63,954 bases of DNA from Planctomycetota bacterium (GCA_028281445.1 JANQJW010000001.1:1-63954), one strand, 5' to 3'. Counted from the stretch's first letter, positions 34,529 to 47,345 are shown. A program made the numbers and translations. The notes: generated from the sequence alone by a model not told the origin.

Positions 34529-35143
34529 ATGGCCCGCAAGTCCAACCGCGACTCGTCTTCCCGCAAGAAGGACAAGGACAAGGGCAAGAAGAAGCTGGAG
34601 GAGCCTTCGAACGGCGAGGTCGAGGTCGATCTGCGCCGCCCTGTGGTCGCGGTCGTCATGGGCAGCGACAGCGACTTTCCCGTCGTGAAGCCGGGCATCG
34701 AGACGCTCGAAGAGTTCGACATCCCCTACGAGGTGCGCGTGATCTCCGCGCACCGCACGCCCGACAAGGCGCACTCCTTCGCGAGCACCGCTCGTCTCAA
34801 GGGCTTCCGCGTGCTCATCGCGGCGGCCGGCGGCGCCGCGCACCTTGCCGGCGTCATGGCGAGCCTGACCACGCTGCCGGTGATCGGCATCCCGATCCAG
34901 ACGCCGACGCTGGGCGGCGCGGACTCGCTCTACTCGACCGTGCAGATGCCCGCGGGCGTGCCGGTCGCGACGGTGGCCATCGGGCAAGCGGGCGCCAAAA
35001 ACGCGGCCCTGCTCGCGGCCGAGATCCTCGCACTCGAGGACGAAGAGCTGCACGACCGCCTGCGCTCCTTCCGCGCCAACATGCGCCGCGCGGTGGCGCA
35101 GAAGAACGCGCGGCTGCGCGACAAGCTGGCGAACACCGAATGA
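34529..35143 (+). CDS. purE: N5-carboxyaminoimidazole ribonucleotide mutase with Lys-rich N-terminal extension
   Basis: 204 residues; the PurE core starts near residue 38. VVAVVMGSDSDFPVVKPG is the class I PurE opening, followed by VRVISAHRTPDKAHSF (catalytic His in SAHRTP) and IAAAGGAAHLAGVMA. PTLGGADSLYSTVQMPAGVP is also typical. It moves the carboxylate from N5 to C4 of the imidazole ribonucleotide. The first 37 residues are mostly Lys, Ser, Asp and Glu, an unusual charged extension. Its stop overlaps the mtnA start (ATGA, 35140-35143). Confidence 0.96.
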   Translation: MARKSNRDSSSRKKDKDKGKKKLEEPSNGEVEVDLRRPVVAVVMGSDSDFPVVKPGIETLEEFDIPYEVRVISAHRTPDKAHSFASTARLKGFRVLIAAAGGAAHLAGVMASLTTLPVIGIPIQTPTLGGADSLYSTVQMPAGVPVATVAIGQAGAKNAALLAAEILALEDEELHDRLRSFRANMRRAVAQKNARLRDKLANTE

Positions 35144-36255
35144 CGCTGCCGGTCCCGCAGCCTCCCGTCACGCCGATCGAGTGGACCGGGACCTGGCGCG
35201 ACGGCGCGCTGCGCATCCTCGACCAGACGCGGCTCCCCCGCCACGAGATGGTCGTGGACCACAACGAGCCCGAGACTGTGATCGAGGACATCCAGCGCCT
35301 CGCCGTGCGCGGCGCGCCGGTCCTTGGGATCGTCGGCGCGTACGCACTCGTGCTGGCGGCCCGTCGCATCCTGGCGAAGGACCCGGCCATCACGCGACCC
35401 GAGTTCCTCACGCGGTTCGAGGTCGACGCAACCAAGGTGGCCGACGCGCGTCCGACGGCCGTCAACCTGCCAGCGGCCGTGGCGCGCGGTCTCGATCTCG
35501 TGCACAACACCCCCGGCAGCCCCGAGCAGCTCTGCGACGCGCTGCTGTCTTCCGCGCGTGCGCTCGACGCGTACGAGCGCGACGCGTGCGCGAAGATCGG
35601 CGTGGCGGGTGCGGAGTGGCTGCGTGGCCGCAAGCGCTTCGTCACACACTGCAACGCTGGTGCGCTGGTCACGACCGGCCTGGGTACCGCGCTCGCGCCG
35701 CTCTACGTGCTGCAGGAAGCGGGCGAGGCGCCGCACGTGTGGGTCGATGAGACCCGGCCCCTCCTCCAGGGGCTGCGCCTCACGGCGTACGAGTTGGGCA
35801 AGGGCGGCGTCGATCACGCCGTCATCTCCGACGGGGTCGCGGCCGGACTGATGCGACGCGGCATGATCGACGCCGCCATCACGGGCGCCGATCGCGTGTG
35901 CGCAAACGGCGATGTCGTGAACAAGATCGGGACCTACCCGCTCGCGCTCGCCGCGCAGAGCCACGGCATCCCGTTCGTGGTCGCCATTCCGCTCAGCACG
36001 CTGGACCCGAATACGCCCGAGGGCGACGCCGTCCCCATCGAGCAGCGGCCCGACGACGCAGACATCTACCTGACGGAAGGCACGGCGGCGCACGACTTGT
36101 CCGTGCACGCACCGGCCTTCGACGTCACCCCGGCCTCCATGGTCTCGGCGCTGGTCTCCGAGCTCGGCGTTCTCGAGGCCCCGAATGCCGAGAACCTGGG
36201 GCCCTGGCGGGCCCGGGTACCCGGGGCTCAGTCCGGATCGGCCCCCGGCCGATAG
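35140..36255 (+). CDS. mtnA: S-methyl-5-thioribose-1-phosphate isomerase
   Basis: 371 residues, eIF2B-like fold. It converts methylthioribose-1-P to methylthioribulose-1-P in methionine salvage. Signature segments: IQRLAVRGAPVLGIVGAYAL, VTHCNAGALVTTG with the catalytic-region cysteine, and AAITGADRVCANGDVVNKIG with the catalytic aspartate. IPFVVAIPLSTLD and TPEGDAVPIEQR follow. It is translationally coupled to purE. No other salvage gene lies nearby, so it may be grouped here because both pathways handle adenine-derived ribose phosphates. The C-terminal 20 residues are Pro/Gly-rich. Confidence 0.95.
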   Translation: MTLPVPQPPVTPIEWTGTWRDGALRILDQTRLPRHEMVVDHNEPETVIEDIQRLAVRGAPVLGIVGAYALVLAARRILAKDPAITRPEFLTRFEVDATKVADARPTAVNLPAAVARGLDLVHNTPGSPEQLCDALLSSARALDAYERDACAKIGVAGAEWLRGRKRFVTHCNAGALVTTGLGTALAPLYVLQEAGEAPHVWVDETRPLLQGLRLTAYELGKGGVDHAVISDGVAAGLMRRGMIDAAITGADRVCANGDVVNKIGTYPLALAAQSHGIPFVVAIPLSTLDPNTPEGDAVPIEQRPDDADIYLTEGTAAHDLSVHAPAFDVTPASMVSALVSELGVLEAPNAENLGPWRARVPGAQSGSAPGR

Positions 36256-36306
36256 GGGATCCCGAAGCTGCACCGGGTGGGCGGTGCTCCTTTCATCGGG
36301 ATTGAT

Positions 36307-39300
36307 ATGGCCGTCAAGGGAAGCCTCGAATCACTCGGCCTGGAGGATCTGCTCCAGGCGGACCTGGCCAACCAGGGCGGCGGCCGGCTCACTCTCCGCT
36401 GCGGACCGCTGCAGGCGGCGCTCTACATCGACAAGGAGGGCGTCTACGTCCTCGAGCCCGACCTGCTCAACGGCGACCGCATCGTCAGCGCGCTGCTCCA
36501 GCGCGGCATCCTCTCGGAGGACGCCTACGCCGAAGCGCGCCAACGCGACCTGACGGGCACGCGCCTGCTCGACGCCCTGGTCCGCGAAGGCGTCGTGCCC
36601 GAGGCCGAGTTCCTGGAGATGTGCGCAAGCGCAGCCGAGGACACGATCCTCGACCTGATGCTCTGGGAGGAAGGGCAGTTCCGCTTCGAGGAAGAGTCCC
36701 GCGAGATGTCCTGGTGCGGCCTGCAGGGCCGCCTCTGCGTCGATCCGCGCGGCATCCTCGAGCGCGCGCTCGCGCGCATCGACGAGCGCGTCGAGCTCGC
36801 CAACGAGCTCGGCGAGCACACGATCCTCTTCGAGCCGCTGGTCGGCGAGCTGCCGCAGCTCGAAGGCCCGGACGATCACCGCCACGACGTGTACATGCGT
36901 CTCGACGGGACGAGCATCGTCCACGAGATCGCGCTCCAGGCCGGGATCGGCCGCTTCGAGGTCCTCCGTACGCTGCGCCGGCTGATCGAGGCCGGCCTCG
37001 CCCGCGTCGCGAACGTGGAAGAGGTCATCGTCCAGGTCAACGAGCGCGCGCAGCAGCGTCAGCACGACGTCGCGCGTGCCCTCTGCCTGCAATGGGCCGA
37101 GAGCGAGCCGATGGAACCGGGGCCGCTCAAGAAGCTCGCCTCGGTGTCGGAGGCCGCCAACAACCGCGGCGCTGCCCTCGATGCACTGTGCGCCCTGGGC
37201 CACATGCACGTCAAGCTCGGCGACGCGCAGGAAGCCGTCACGGTATTCAAGCGCGCGATGCGCAAGGCGCCGGCCGACGAGGTCGTGCTCGCCGGACTGC
37301 AGGTCGCCGCCGAAGCCACGGGTGACGACGCGGTGTACGCCGACAGCACGCTGCTCGCCGCCCAGGCCGCGCTCGATGAGGACGAGGTCGACAAGGCCCT
37401 CGACCTGCTCTCGCCGCTCGTCGCGTCGGACCCCGGCAACGTCGCCGCCCACTTGCTGCGCGCCCGCGCGCTCGTGATGACCGAGAACACCGAGGAGCTG
37501 CTCGAACACGCCGAGGTCGTCGGCCAGCACCTCAGTCGCGGCGGCATGAAGACCAAGCAGGAACGCGATGCCGCTGCGTTCTTCCGCGAGGCGCTCGCCG
37601 AGGTGGCGCCCGATCGCGGGGACCTGCTCGAGCGCTTCCGGACACTGCACGTCGGCTCGCACGGCAAGCGCAAGCGCATCGCGCTCGTCAGCGCCCTCGT
37701 CGTCCTGCTCGGCGCCGCCGGTTTCGTCTTCTGGCCCGTCTCCGCTTCCTCGCTGCTCACCAAGGCGCGCGCGGCGGCCGATGCCGGCCAGACCGAAGAG
37801 GCACGCGGCTATATCGTCCAGCTCCTGGACAAGTACCCCGACAGCCAGGAAGCCGAAGAGGGCTTCCAGTTGCAGGCGCGCCTGCTCGCGCCCTCGTCTT
37901 CGCAGCCGCGCATGTCGGAAGAGACGCTCGCGCTCAAGAAGAAGATCGACGCCCTCGTTCCGCAGGTGCAAGAGGCGCTGGCCAAGCTGCCCGCCAAGGA
38001 AGCGCGTGCTCTCGTCACCACGCTGACGCTGGCGCTCGAAGACCCGAAGGCACGCAACCTGCGCAAGGCAGCGCTCAGCCGCCCCGCCCAGGCGTTGCGC
38101 GAGACCGCACGCGCGCTGCACAAGGACGCGCGGGACCGCATCGATCTGTTGGGGCAGACGGCGGGCGCACAGGAGAACCTGCGCGCTTCGCCCGAGGCTC
38201 TCAAGAAGTTCGTCGACGAAGCGACCAGCCGCCGCGACCCCGGCTACGCCGCCGACCTCAAGGAGACGGCCCGGGTCCTGGCGCGCCTCGGCAAGGTCCA
38301 CGGCGACGCGGCCTTCGCATCGCTCACGAAGGAGCTCATGCGGGTAACCGCCGACCTGAAGATGGCGGGCGAGTCGTTCGACACGCACATCGAGGGCTGC
38401 CGCCGCGTACTCGCGACGGCGCTCGTCGACGCGGCCGACAAGCGCTGCCGCGAGGAGGCGCCAGCCCTGCTGGTGGATGGCCGGCTGGCCGAAGCCGACG
38501 CGCTCTACGCCGAGCTCCAGACCCTGATGGAGACGTACGGCGACGACGAGATCTACGCAGACCTCGTCAAGAAGGTCGAGCGCCGCAAGCTGCCGCAGTT
38601 CGTGCGAGAGCGTCGCGGGCAGATCGCCGAGATCAACAGCCACCTTGCCGCGGGGCGCGAAGCCGAGAAGGCGGAGAACCTCGAGAAGGCCGTGAGCATC
38701 TACACGGCGCTGATGAAGAAGCACTGGCTGATCCGCTTCGAGAAGGTCCTGCAGATGCCCCTTCTGGTCGAGTCCGTGCCCCCGGGCGCCGACGTCCTCG
38801 TCGACGGCGCTGTCGTCGGGCAGAGCCCCCTCATCGTGCGCTACGGGCTGTCGGCGAACACGCTCGTCGAGGTGAATGCACCGGGCTTCGCCGGCAAGCG
38901 CTACGAACTGAGAGCCCATCTGACCGAGCATCCGGGCACGACGGTCATCCGCCTGGATCCCGAAGCGATCTGGACGGCGCCCGTCGGCACGAGTCAGGCA
39001 ACCGCCCCTGTGGACCTGGCGGGCGACATCGTCCTCAGCGACCGCCGGGGCAACGTGACCCGCCTGGCAATGGCGGACGGCAAGCCGCTCTGGCGTGTGG
39101 ATCACAGCAGCCTCGAAGGCGTACGCGCGAGTCCCGCCGTCGCCGGTGACTACATCTACCTCGCGTGCGTCGACGGCCGCCTGCGCGTGATCAACGCGGC
39201 GGATGGCTCGAGCGCACAGGACCTCTCGATCGGGCGGCCGCAAGGCGCGCTGGCCGTCATCGACGATGTCGTCGCAGTCGCGAACGCCGAGCGGCTGCTC

Positions 39301-39927
39301 GTCACGGTGCGTGGGACAGCGATCGTGCGTCGCACGCCCCTCGGGGCCGTCGCGACGACGGGTGCGATCGCAGCACACGGTTCGTTCTGGGTCGGCACGG
39401 CCGACGGCCGTGTCGTACGCGTCGACCGATCCGGCGGCGTGCACCCCACGCCGGTTGCAAGTCGCAACACCGCGATCCAGGCGCTCGCCGCCTCCCCCAG
39501 TGGTCTCCTGACGACGACGGCGGACCGCAGCTTCGCTTCGCTCACGCCGGCCGGCGCGGTGCGCTGGAAGCGCGAGGGCGCGGGCGACCCGACAGGTGCT
39601 CCCGCCGAGGCAGCCGGGGCTGCGGGCTTCGCAGATCGCCGCCGGGGCGTGATCCTGTTCGACGCCGAGACGGGAGAGCCGCGCGAGATCGCGCCGCTCG
39701 AGGGCGCAGCGCGCCATGGCCTCGTTGCAGCGGGTGGCATCCTCATCGCCGCGCGCGACGACGGGCGTGTGTGGGCCTACGATCCTGCACTGATGGCCGT
39801 CGTGCTCGACGCGCCGGTGGATGACAAGAGCCGCTTCCCGGTCGGCGTCCTGGGCACCGACCGGCTCGGCATCGGCGCGGCCGGCAAGGCCCTGCGCGTG
39901 ATCCCGCTTCCGGCCGCACCGAGGTAG
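36307..39927 (+). CDS. DUF4388/TPR/transmembrane/PEGA/beta-propeller mosaic protein
   Basis: 1206 residues from ATG 36307. The N-terminus MAVKGSLESLGLEDLLQADL opens a DUF4388 (PATAN-like) domain of about 110 residues, often linked to signalling and motility in deltaproteobacteria and planctomycetes. A winged-helix-like region (about 200-245) and TPR-like repeats (about 280-450) follow. One transmembrane helix spans about 456-479 (ALVSALVVLLGAAGFVFWPV). The exterior part has long coiled helices. A PEGA domain follows at about 819-890 (LVESVPPGADVLVDGAVVGQ). The C-terminal 300 residues form a PQQ-like beta-propeller with repeated DGxLWR and DGRVVRV phrases. It probably couples cytoplasmic sensing to the envelope. 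It stands 51 nt after mtnA. Confidence 0.78.
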   Translation: MAVKGSLESLGLEDLLQADLANQGGGRLTLRCGPLQAALYIDKEGVYVLEPDLLNGDRIVSALLQRGILSEDAYAEARQRDLTGTRLLDALVREGVVPEAEFLEMCASAAEDTILDLMLWEEGQFRFEEESREMSWCGLQGRLCVDPRGILERALARIDERVELANELGEHTILFEPLVGELPQLEGPDDHRHDVYMRLDGTSIVHEIALQAGIGRFEVLRTLRRLIEAGLARVANVEEVIVQVNERAQQRQHDVARALCLQWAESEPMEPGPLKKLASVSEAANNRGAALDALCALGHMHVKLGDAQEAVTVFKRAMRKAPADEVVLAGLQVAAEATGDDAVYADSTLLAAQAALDEDEVDKALDLLSPLVASDPGNVAAHLLRARALVMTENTEELLEHAEVVGQHLSRGGMKTKQERDAAAFFREALAEVAPDRGDLLERFRTLHVGSHGKRKRIALVSALVVLLGAAGFVFWPVSASSLLTKARAAADAGQTEEARGYIVQLLDKYPDSQEAEEGFQLQARLLAPSSSQPRMSEETLALKKKIDALVPQVQEALAKLPAKEARALVTTLTLALEDPKARNLRKAALSRPAQALRETARALHKDARDRIDLLGQTAGAQENLRASPEALKKFVDEATSRRDPGYAADLKETARVLARLGKVHGDAAFASLTKELMRVTADLKMAGESFDTHIEGCRRVLATALVDAADKRCREEAPALLVDGRLAEADALYAELQTLMETYGDDEIYADLVKKVERRKLPQFVRERRGQIAEINSHLAAGREAEKAENLEKAVSIYTALMKKHWLIRFEKVLQMPLLVESVPPGADVLVDGAVVGQSPLIVRYGLSANTLVEVNAPGFAGKRYELRAHLTEHPGTTVIRLDPEAIWTAPVGTSQATAPVDLAGDIVLSDRRGNVTRLAMADGKPLWRVDHSSLEGVRASPAVAGDYIYLACVDGRLRVINAADGSSAQDLSIGRPQGALAVIDDVVAVANAERLLVTVRGTAIVRRTPLGAVATTGAIAAHGSFWVGTADGRVVRVDRSGGVHPTPVASRNTAIQALAASPSGLLTTTADRSFASLTPAGAVRWKREGAGDPTGAPAEAAGAAGFADRRRGVILFDAETGEPREIAPLEGAARHGLVAAGGILIAARDDGRVWAYDPALMAVVLDAPVDDKSRFPVGVLGTDRLGIGAAGKALRVIPLPAAPR

Positions 39928-40020
39928 GGCGTTTCGGGAGAGCCCGCCGCCGCGGGCGATTTTCTGCGGCCCGGCGCTGCGAGGTGGCGTCCGTTTCTCG
40001 GCGCTTCTCGACGGGCGCGA

Positions 40021-40026
40021 TACCCT
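40021..40026 (+). promoter_or_regulatory. Putative leaderless -10 hexamer of the boxCB unit (TACCCT)
   Basis: TACCCT is followed by CGCCGTCCC and the GTG start of boxC (9-nt spacer). No Shine-Dalgarno sequence is present. It marks the likely start of a boxC-boxB-DUF971 transcript after the 108-bp gap behind the propeller gene. Confidence 0.4.
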
Positions 40027-40035
40027 CGCCGTCCC

Positions 40036-43200
<3,165 letters not shown>

Positions 43201-43202
43201 CG

Positions 43203-43541
43203 GTGTCTGACACGCCCACTTCGATCGAGCTCGATGTCGGTGCCAACCTGCTGACCGTCACGTGGGCGGACGGCCACGTGAGCCGCTACAGCGGTCCGTA
43301 CCTGCGCAAGGTCTGCCCGTGCGCGGACTGCCGCGGGCACGTCCCCGGCTCGGTGCCCGAGATCCCGTGGGACGCAGTCAAGGACGTGAAGATCACGGGC
43401 GCCGAGGGCGTCGGCACGTACGCGGTGCGCTTCGACTTCAGTGCGCCGCACACGACCGGCATCTACAGCTTCGACTGGCTGCGCGCGAGCTGTCCCTCGG
43501 ATGTCGAGGGCGTGGACGATGTGGGGAACCCGATCGCGTGA
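43203..43541 (+). CDS. DUF971 domain protein (GBBH-like N-terminal domain)
   Basis: 112 residues from GTG 43203, too short to stand out but clear by family. The pattern LTVTWADGHVSRY, LRKVCPCADCRGH with paired cysteines, and TTGIYSFDWLR is the DUF971/GBBH-like N-terminal domain. Stand-alone members are small metal-binding proteins often linked to iron-sulfur or non-heme iron enzymes and to Mrp/ApbC. Its tight linkage behind BoxB, a di-iron enzyme, suggests help with metal loading; that is inference. It ends just before the inverted repeat at 43550. Confidence 0.88.
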   Translation: MSDTPTSIELDVGANLLTVTWADGHVSRYSGPYLRKVCPCADCRGHVPGSVPEIPWDAVKDVKITGAEGVGTYAVRFDFSAPHTTGIYSFDWLRASCPSDVEGVDDVGNPIA

Positions 43542-43549
43542 TTCGTGGC

Positions 43550-43673
43550 CGCGGGCCGACCACTCGGCCCTCCGGGCCTCGGGTCGCCCCTACACCGAAC
43601 CTCGACCTGGGCTCGTCCGCTTGTGGGATCGCGCTGTAGGGGCGACCCGAGCGCAGCGAATGGTCGGCCCGCG
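43550..43673. repeat. GTAGGGG-family inverted repeat, copy B
   Basis: Two inward-facing arms. CTCGGGTCGCCCCTACA (43578-43594) pairs perfectly with 43635-43651 over 17 bp. CGCGGGCCGACCA (43550-43562) pairs perfectly with 43661-43673 over 13 bp. The right arm (43635-43673) equals 18061-18099 with one mismatch in 39. It lies between the convergent stops of the DUF971 gene and the prolyl oligopeptidase gene. Confidence 0.8.
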
Positions 43674-43685
43674 AACCTGGCGGGA

Positions 43686-45821
43686 TCATTCGCCGTGCTT
43701 GAGCTCCCGCAGCAGGAAACACCACTCGTCGAGGATCTCCTGGTACGCGCGTGTCACGTTCGCGGCGCCGTGACCGCCCTTGCGGTCGATGCGTAGCAAC
43801 ACCGGCTCGCCGGACGTGCTCTTCTCCTGCCACACGGCGGCCATCTTGCGCGCGTGGAAGGCGTTGACGCGGCCGTCCACCAAGCCCGCCGTCACGAGCA
43901 GCGCCGGGTAGGTGGCGCGCGGTGCGTTGTGATACGGCGAGTACGGGCGGATCCAGTCGAACTCCTCCTTCACGTCCGGGTCGCCGTACTCCTTCGTCCA
44001 ACTCTTGGCGAACTGGAAGCGGTGGTAACGCAGCATGTCCGTCAACGGGACGCCGCAGATCACTGCGCCCGCGAGGTCGGGCCGCTGGTTGATGCACACG
44101 GCGACGAGGAGGCCGCCGTTGCTGCCGCCTTGAATGGCCAAGTTCCCGCGTGATGCGTAGCCCTTCTCGACCAGCCAATCGGCGGCGGCGATGAAGTCGT
44201 CGTAGACGTTCTGCTTGTTCCCGAGACAGCCCGCCTGGTGCCAGTCCTCGCCGAACTCATCGCCCCCGCGCAGGCATGCGACCGCGAAGACGCCCCCCAT
44301 TTCCGCCCAGATGCCGCGTGAGCGGGAGAAGCGCGGATACATGCCGACCCGGAAGCCGCCGTAGCCGTACAGCACGGTCGGAGACGAGCCGTCGAGCTTC
44401 GTGTCCTTGTGGCTCAGGAGGAAGATCGGGATCTTCGTTCCGTCCTTGGACGTGTACGTCGTCTGCTGGGAAACCAGCTCGTCGACCTTCACGTTCGTCG
44501 GGAGCTGGGCTTCGCGCACGAGCTCCGGCTCCGTGTCCGCGAGGTTGCAGCGATAGATCGTGTGCGGCCGGCTGTAGGACTGGAACATGAACCAGATGCG
44601 GCTGTCGCCGTGCTTCACCTTGACGTCGTTTACGGTGCCGGGCTCGGGCAGGCGGATCTCGCGGATCCCCGGGTCCATCAAGGACGCCACGTAGAGACGC
44701 GACATTACGTTCTGCCGGATGTGACAGAGCAGGTAGCGCTCGCCGACGACGTAGAAGTCCTTGACCACGCCAGTCTTGCCGGCGGGGAAGGGCACCTTGG
44801 TCCAGCGGCCGATACCGCCGTCTGCGGTGGCTTGCGCCGTGAAGATCTCCCGGTTGCCGCTGTAGCGGTCCGAGTTGATCACATAGGTATCCCCCACGCG
44901 GTCGATCCACGTGCGCGAGCCGTCCCCCATGTTGAGCGGAATCAGCTCGGGACGACCGTCGACCATCTTCAGCTCGAGTGTGTCGACGGAGCGGTACGGC
45001 AAGCCGCGCGCAATGAGGAGGTGCTTCTTGTCGCTGGTCATGTAGGGCCAGCCGCTCTCTAGCGCGGGGCGGCCCTGCCCGTAGACGATCGGGTCGTCCA
45101 CCGGGAGCGTGCCGAGCTTGTGCCAGTAGATGCGCCGGTTGTGCTGTTCCTGACCCTTCGGCACGGAACCCGGCAGCGGCATGCGGCTGTAGAAGAAGCC
45201 GCTGCTGTCCGCCGCCCAGACGATCGAGCCGTGCTTCGTGCGGTCGTAGAACTCCGGAAGGGTCTCCCCGGTTTCCAGATCCTTGATGTAGAGGGTCGTC
45301 TCCTCGGAGCCCTTGTCGTCACGGCGGTAGGCCACGTACCGCCCGTTGGGCGAGACCTTCCAGGCCTGGACGGATGCGGTCTGGTCCTCGTTCCAGGTGT
45401 TGGGGTTCAGCACGACCTTGGGCTCGGCGGACTCGTCTTCGCTCGTCACGTAGAGCACGGCCTGGTTCTCGCCCTTGGCGCGGTAGGTGTAGAAGCGCTT
45501 GCCTCCCTCGAACGTGGGCAGCGACTTGAGGCCGCCCATGGCCATCTCGGCTTCGAGGCGCTTCCAGATCGCAGCCCGTTCGGGATACCCGTCGACGTGC
45601 TTGCGGAAGACCTCGTTCTGCGCGTTGTCCCACGCGACGACCTCCTCCGGTTGGTCCGGCTCGAGCCAACGATAGGGATCGAGGATCTTCTCCCCGTGCA
45701 TCTCGTCGAAGTCGTCGGTCTTGCGCGTCTCGGGATAGACGAGGGGCTTGGGCGGTGCTTCCTTGGCGACGAGCGGGGCCGCGAGGAAGAGGAGCATCAG
45801 GGGCGCGAGCAGTTGGCGCAT
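43686..45821 (-). CDS. Exported prolyl oligopeptidase family serine protease (S9A)
   Basis: 711 residues with a signal peptide (MRQLLAPLMLLFLAAPLVAK) and strong SD (GGAGG). Residues 70-430 form the seven-bladed propeller typical of S9A (RRDDKGSEETTLYIKDLETG, VWAADSSGFFYSRM). The catalytic domain carries the triad: S567 in QGGSNGGLL, D649 in GLVDGRVN, and H684 in KGGHGAA. It cleaves after proline in short peptides, here probably in the periplasm. It is divergent, only 45 bp apart, from the OYE-family gene. The 3' end faces repeat copy B. Confidence 0.95.
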   Translation of the reverse strand: MRQLLAPLMLLFLAAPLVAKEAPPKPLVYPETRKTDDFDEMHGEKILDPYRWLEPDQPEEVVAWDNAQNEVFRKHVDGYPERAAIWKRLEAEMAMGGLKSLPTFEGGKRFYTYRAKGENQAVLYVTSEDESAEPKVVLNPNTWNEDQTASVQAWKVSPNGRYVAYRRDDKGSEETTLYIKDLETGETLPEFYDRTKHGSIVWAADSSGFFYSRMPLPGSVPKGQEQHNRRIYWHKLGTLPVDDPIVYGQGRPALESGWPYMTSDKKHLLIARGLPYRSVDTLELKMVDGRPELIPLNMGDGSRTWIDRVGDTYVINSDRYSGNREIFTAQATADGGIGRWTKVPFPAGKTGVVKDFYVVGERYLLCHIRQNVMSRLYVASLMDPGIREIRLPEPGTVNDVKVKHGDSRIWFMFQSYSRPHTIYRCNLADTEPELVREAQLPTNVKVDELVSQQTTYTSKDGTKIPIFLLSHKDTKLDGSSPTVLYGYGGFRVGMYPRFSRSRGIWAEMGGVFAVACLRGGDEFGEDWHQAGCLGNKQNVYDDFIAAADWLVEKGYASRGNLAIQGGSNGGLLVAVCINQRPDLAGAVICGVPLTDMLRYHRFQFAKSWTKEYGDPDVKEEFDWIRPYSPYHNAPRATYPALLVTAGLVDGRVNAFHARKMAAVWQEKSTSGEPVLLRIDRKGGHGAANVTRAYQEILDEWCFLLRELKHGE

Positions 45822-45853
45822 GGCGGATTGCCTCCGGAATCAACAGGGCGGTC

Positions 45854-45859
45854 TACCCT
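45854..45859 (+). promoter_or_regulatory. Putative leaderless -10 hexamer (TACCCT)
   Basis: TACCCT ends 7 nt before the ATG at 45867. No SD is present, and the whole divergent space to the peptidase start is only 45 bp. Confidence 0.4.
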
Positions 45860-45866
45860 ACCGACC

Positions 45867-47345
45867 ATGGGCGCGCGTTCGACCCCTCCCGTGCCGCTTC
45901 CCGAAGCGCGCTGGCCTTCCGAGGCGGAGGCCGCAGCCGCGAAGCTTTTCCAGCCGGTGCGTCTGGGGCCGATCGAAGTGCAGGAACGGACCTGGGTCCC
46001 GGCCATGGTCCCGTGGCGCGCGACCGAAGACGGCACGGTCACGACGGAAAACCTCGACTGGTACGGACGTTTCGCGGCCGGCCGCCCCGGCGTGATCGTG
46101 GCCGAGGCCACGGGCATCCGCGACATCGCCAGCGGCCCGTTGATGCGCATCAGCCACGAGCGCTTCCTGCCGGGGCTGACGGAGCTCGTCCAGCGGGTGC
46201 ATGACGAGAGCGAAGGACGCACGCGCTTGCTGATCCAGATCATCGACTTCCTGACGGTGCGCCGGCGGCCGGAGCCGGCCACGTTCTTCCAGCGCTATCT
46301 GCAAGTCAGCGACGCGCACCGTGCGGCGCTGAAGGCGCACACGACCGATGACCGCTGGGACGACGTGCCGGAGGACGTGCTGCGCGCCTTCCTCGCCGGC
46401 GCCGATCCGGAGACGTGGCAGGCCGTGCTGTCAGCGCGCGAGCTGCGCGACCTCGAGTACGGCTATCGCGAGGAGGTGAACGACACCCACCTCCCCCACG
46501 TCGCCGAGCTGCCGCAGATCCTGCCGGGCCTCTTCGGGGACGCTGCGGAGCGCGCGCGCGAGGCGGGCTTTGACGGCGTGGAGCTCCACTTCGCGCATGC
46601 CTACACGATGGCGTCCTTCCTGAGCCGCACGAACAACCGCACCGACGGCTACGGCGGCACCCGCGAAGGACGGGTGCGGCTCGCGCTGGAGGTGATCGAC
46701 GCCGTGCGCACGCGGGTCGGCGACGACTACTGCGTGGGCCTGCGCTACCTCGGGGACGAGGTGATTGAAGGCGGCAGCCGCGTCGAGGACGCCGTCGCCT
46801 ACGGGCTCGACTTCGCGAACGCCGGAGTCGACTTCCTCTCGGTCTCCAAGGGCGGCAAATTCGACGACGCCAAGCAGCCACGCGTCGGGCATGCGGTCTA
46901 CCCGTACACGGGCCCGAGCGGGCACGAGTGCATGCCGACGGTTCGCATCGACGAAGACGGGCCCTTCGGACGCAACGTGCCGTTGGCCGCTGCCATTCGC
47001 TCCGCGATTCGCGAGGCCGGCCACGAGATCCCCGTGGTCACGTCGGGCGGCATCTGCACCTTCGAGCAGGCCGAAGCGGTGCTCCAGAACGGCGAAGCCG
47101 ACATCATCGGCAGCGCGCGGCAATCGCTCGCCGACCCGGACTGGTTCCGCAAGATGCGGCTGGGTAGAGGCGACGAGGTGCGCCGCTGCGTGTTCACGAA
47201 TTACTGCGAAGGCCTCGACCAGATGCACAAGCAGGTTACCTGCAAGCTCTGGGACAAGGAGTTCGACCGCAACAATCCGGAGCCCGGCCTGCCAATCTCG
47301 CACGACGGCAAGCGGCGATTGCTGCCGCCGGCCTGGCAGCCCTAG
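45867..47345 (+). CDS. Old yellow enzyme family NADH:flavin oxidoreductase
   Basis: 492 residues, TIM-barrel FMN enzyme. Early motif QERTWVPAMVPWRATEDGTV fits the OYE N-terminus. FDGVELHFAHAYTMASFLSR with NNRTDGYGG is the classic catalytic and FMN region. VTSGGICTFEQAEAVLQNGE and DIIGSARQSLADPDW hold the phosphate-binding strands. Cysteines near the end (RRCVFTNYCEG, then QVTC) do not follow the CxxC spacing of the 4Fe-4S dienoyl-CoA reductases. It is more likely a stand-alone ene-reductase with about 100 extra residues inserted around 130-200. The substrate is unknown; dienoyl-CoA chemistry downstream of benzoyl-CoA is possible but unproven. Its stop shares CTAG with the convergent gene. Confidence 0.9.
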   Translation: MGARSTPPVPLPEARWPSEAEAAAAKLFQPVRLGPIEVQERTWVPAMVPWRATEDGTVTTENLDWYGRFAAGRPGVIVAEATGIRDIASGPLMRISHERFLPGLTELVQRVHDESEGRTRLLIQIIDFLTVRRRPEPATFFQRYLQVSDAHRAALKAHTTDDRWDDVPEDVLRAFLAGADPETWQAVLSARELRDLEYGYREEVNDTHLPHVAELPQILPGLFGDAAERAREAGFDGVELHFAHAYTMASFLSRTNNRTDGYGGTREGRVRLALEVIDAVRTRVGDDYCVGLRYLGDEVIEGGSRVEDAVAYGLDFANAGVDFLSVSKGGKFDDAKQPRVGHAVYPYTGPSGHECMPTVRIDEDGPFGRNVPLAAAIRSAIREAGHEIPVVTSGGICTFEQAEAVLQNGEADIIGSARQSLADPDWFRKMRLGRGDEVRRCVFTNYCEGLDQMHKQVTCKLWDKEFDRNNPEPGLPISHDGKRRLLPPAWQP

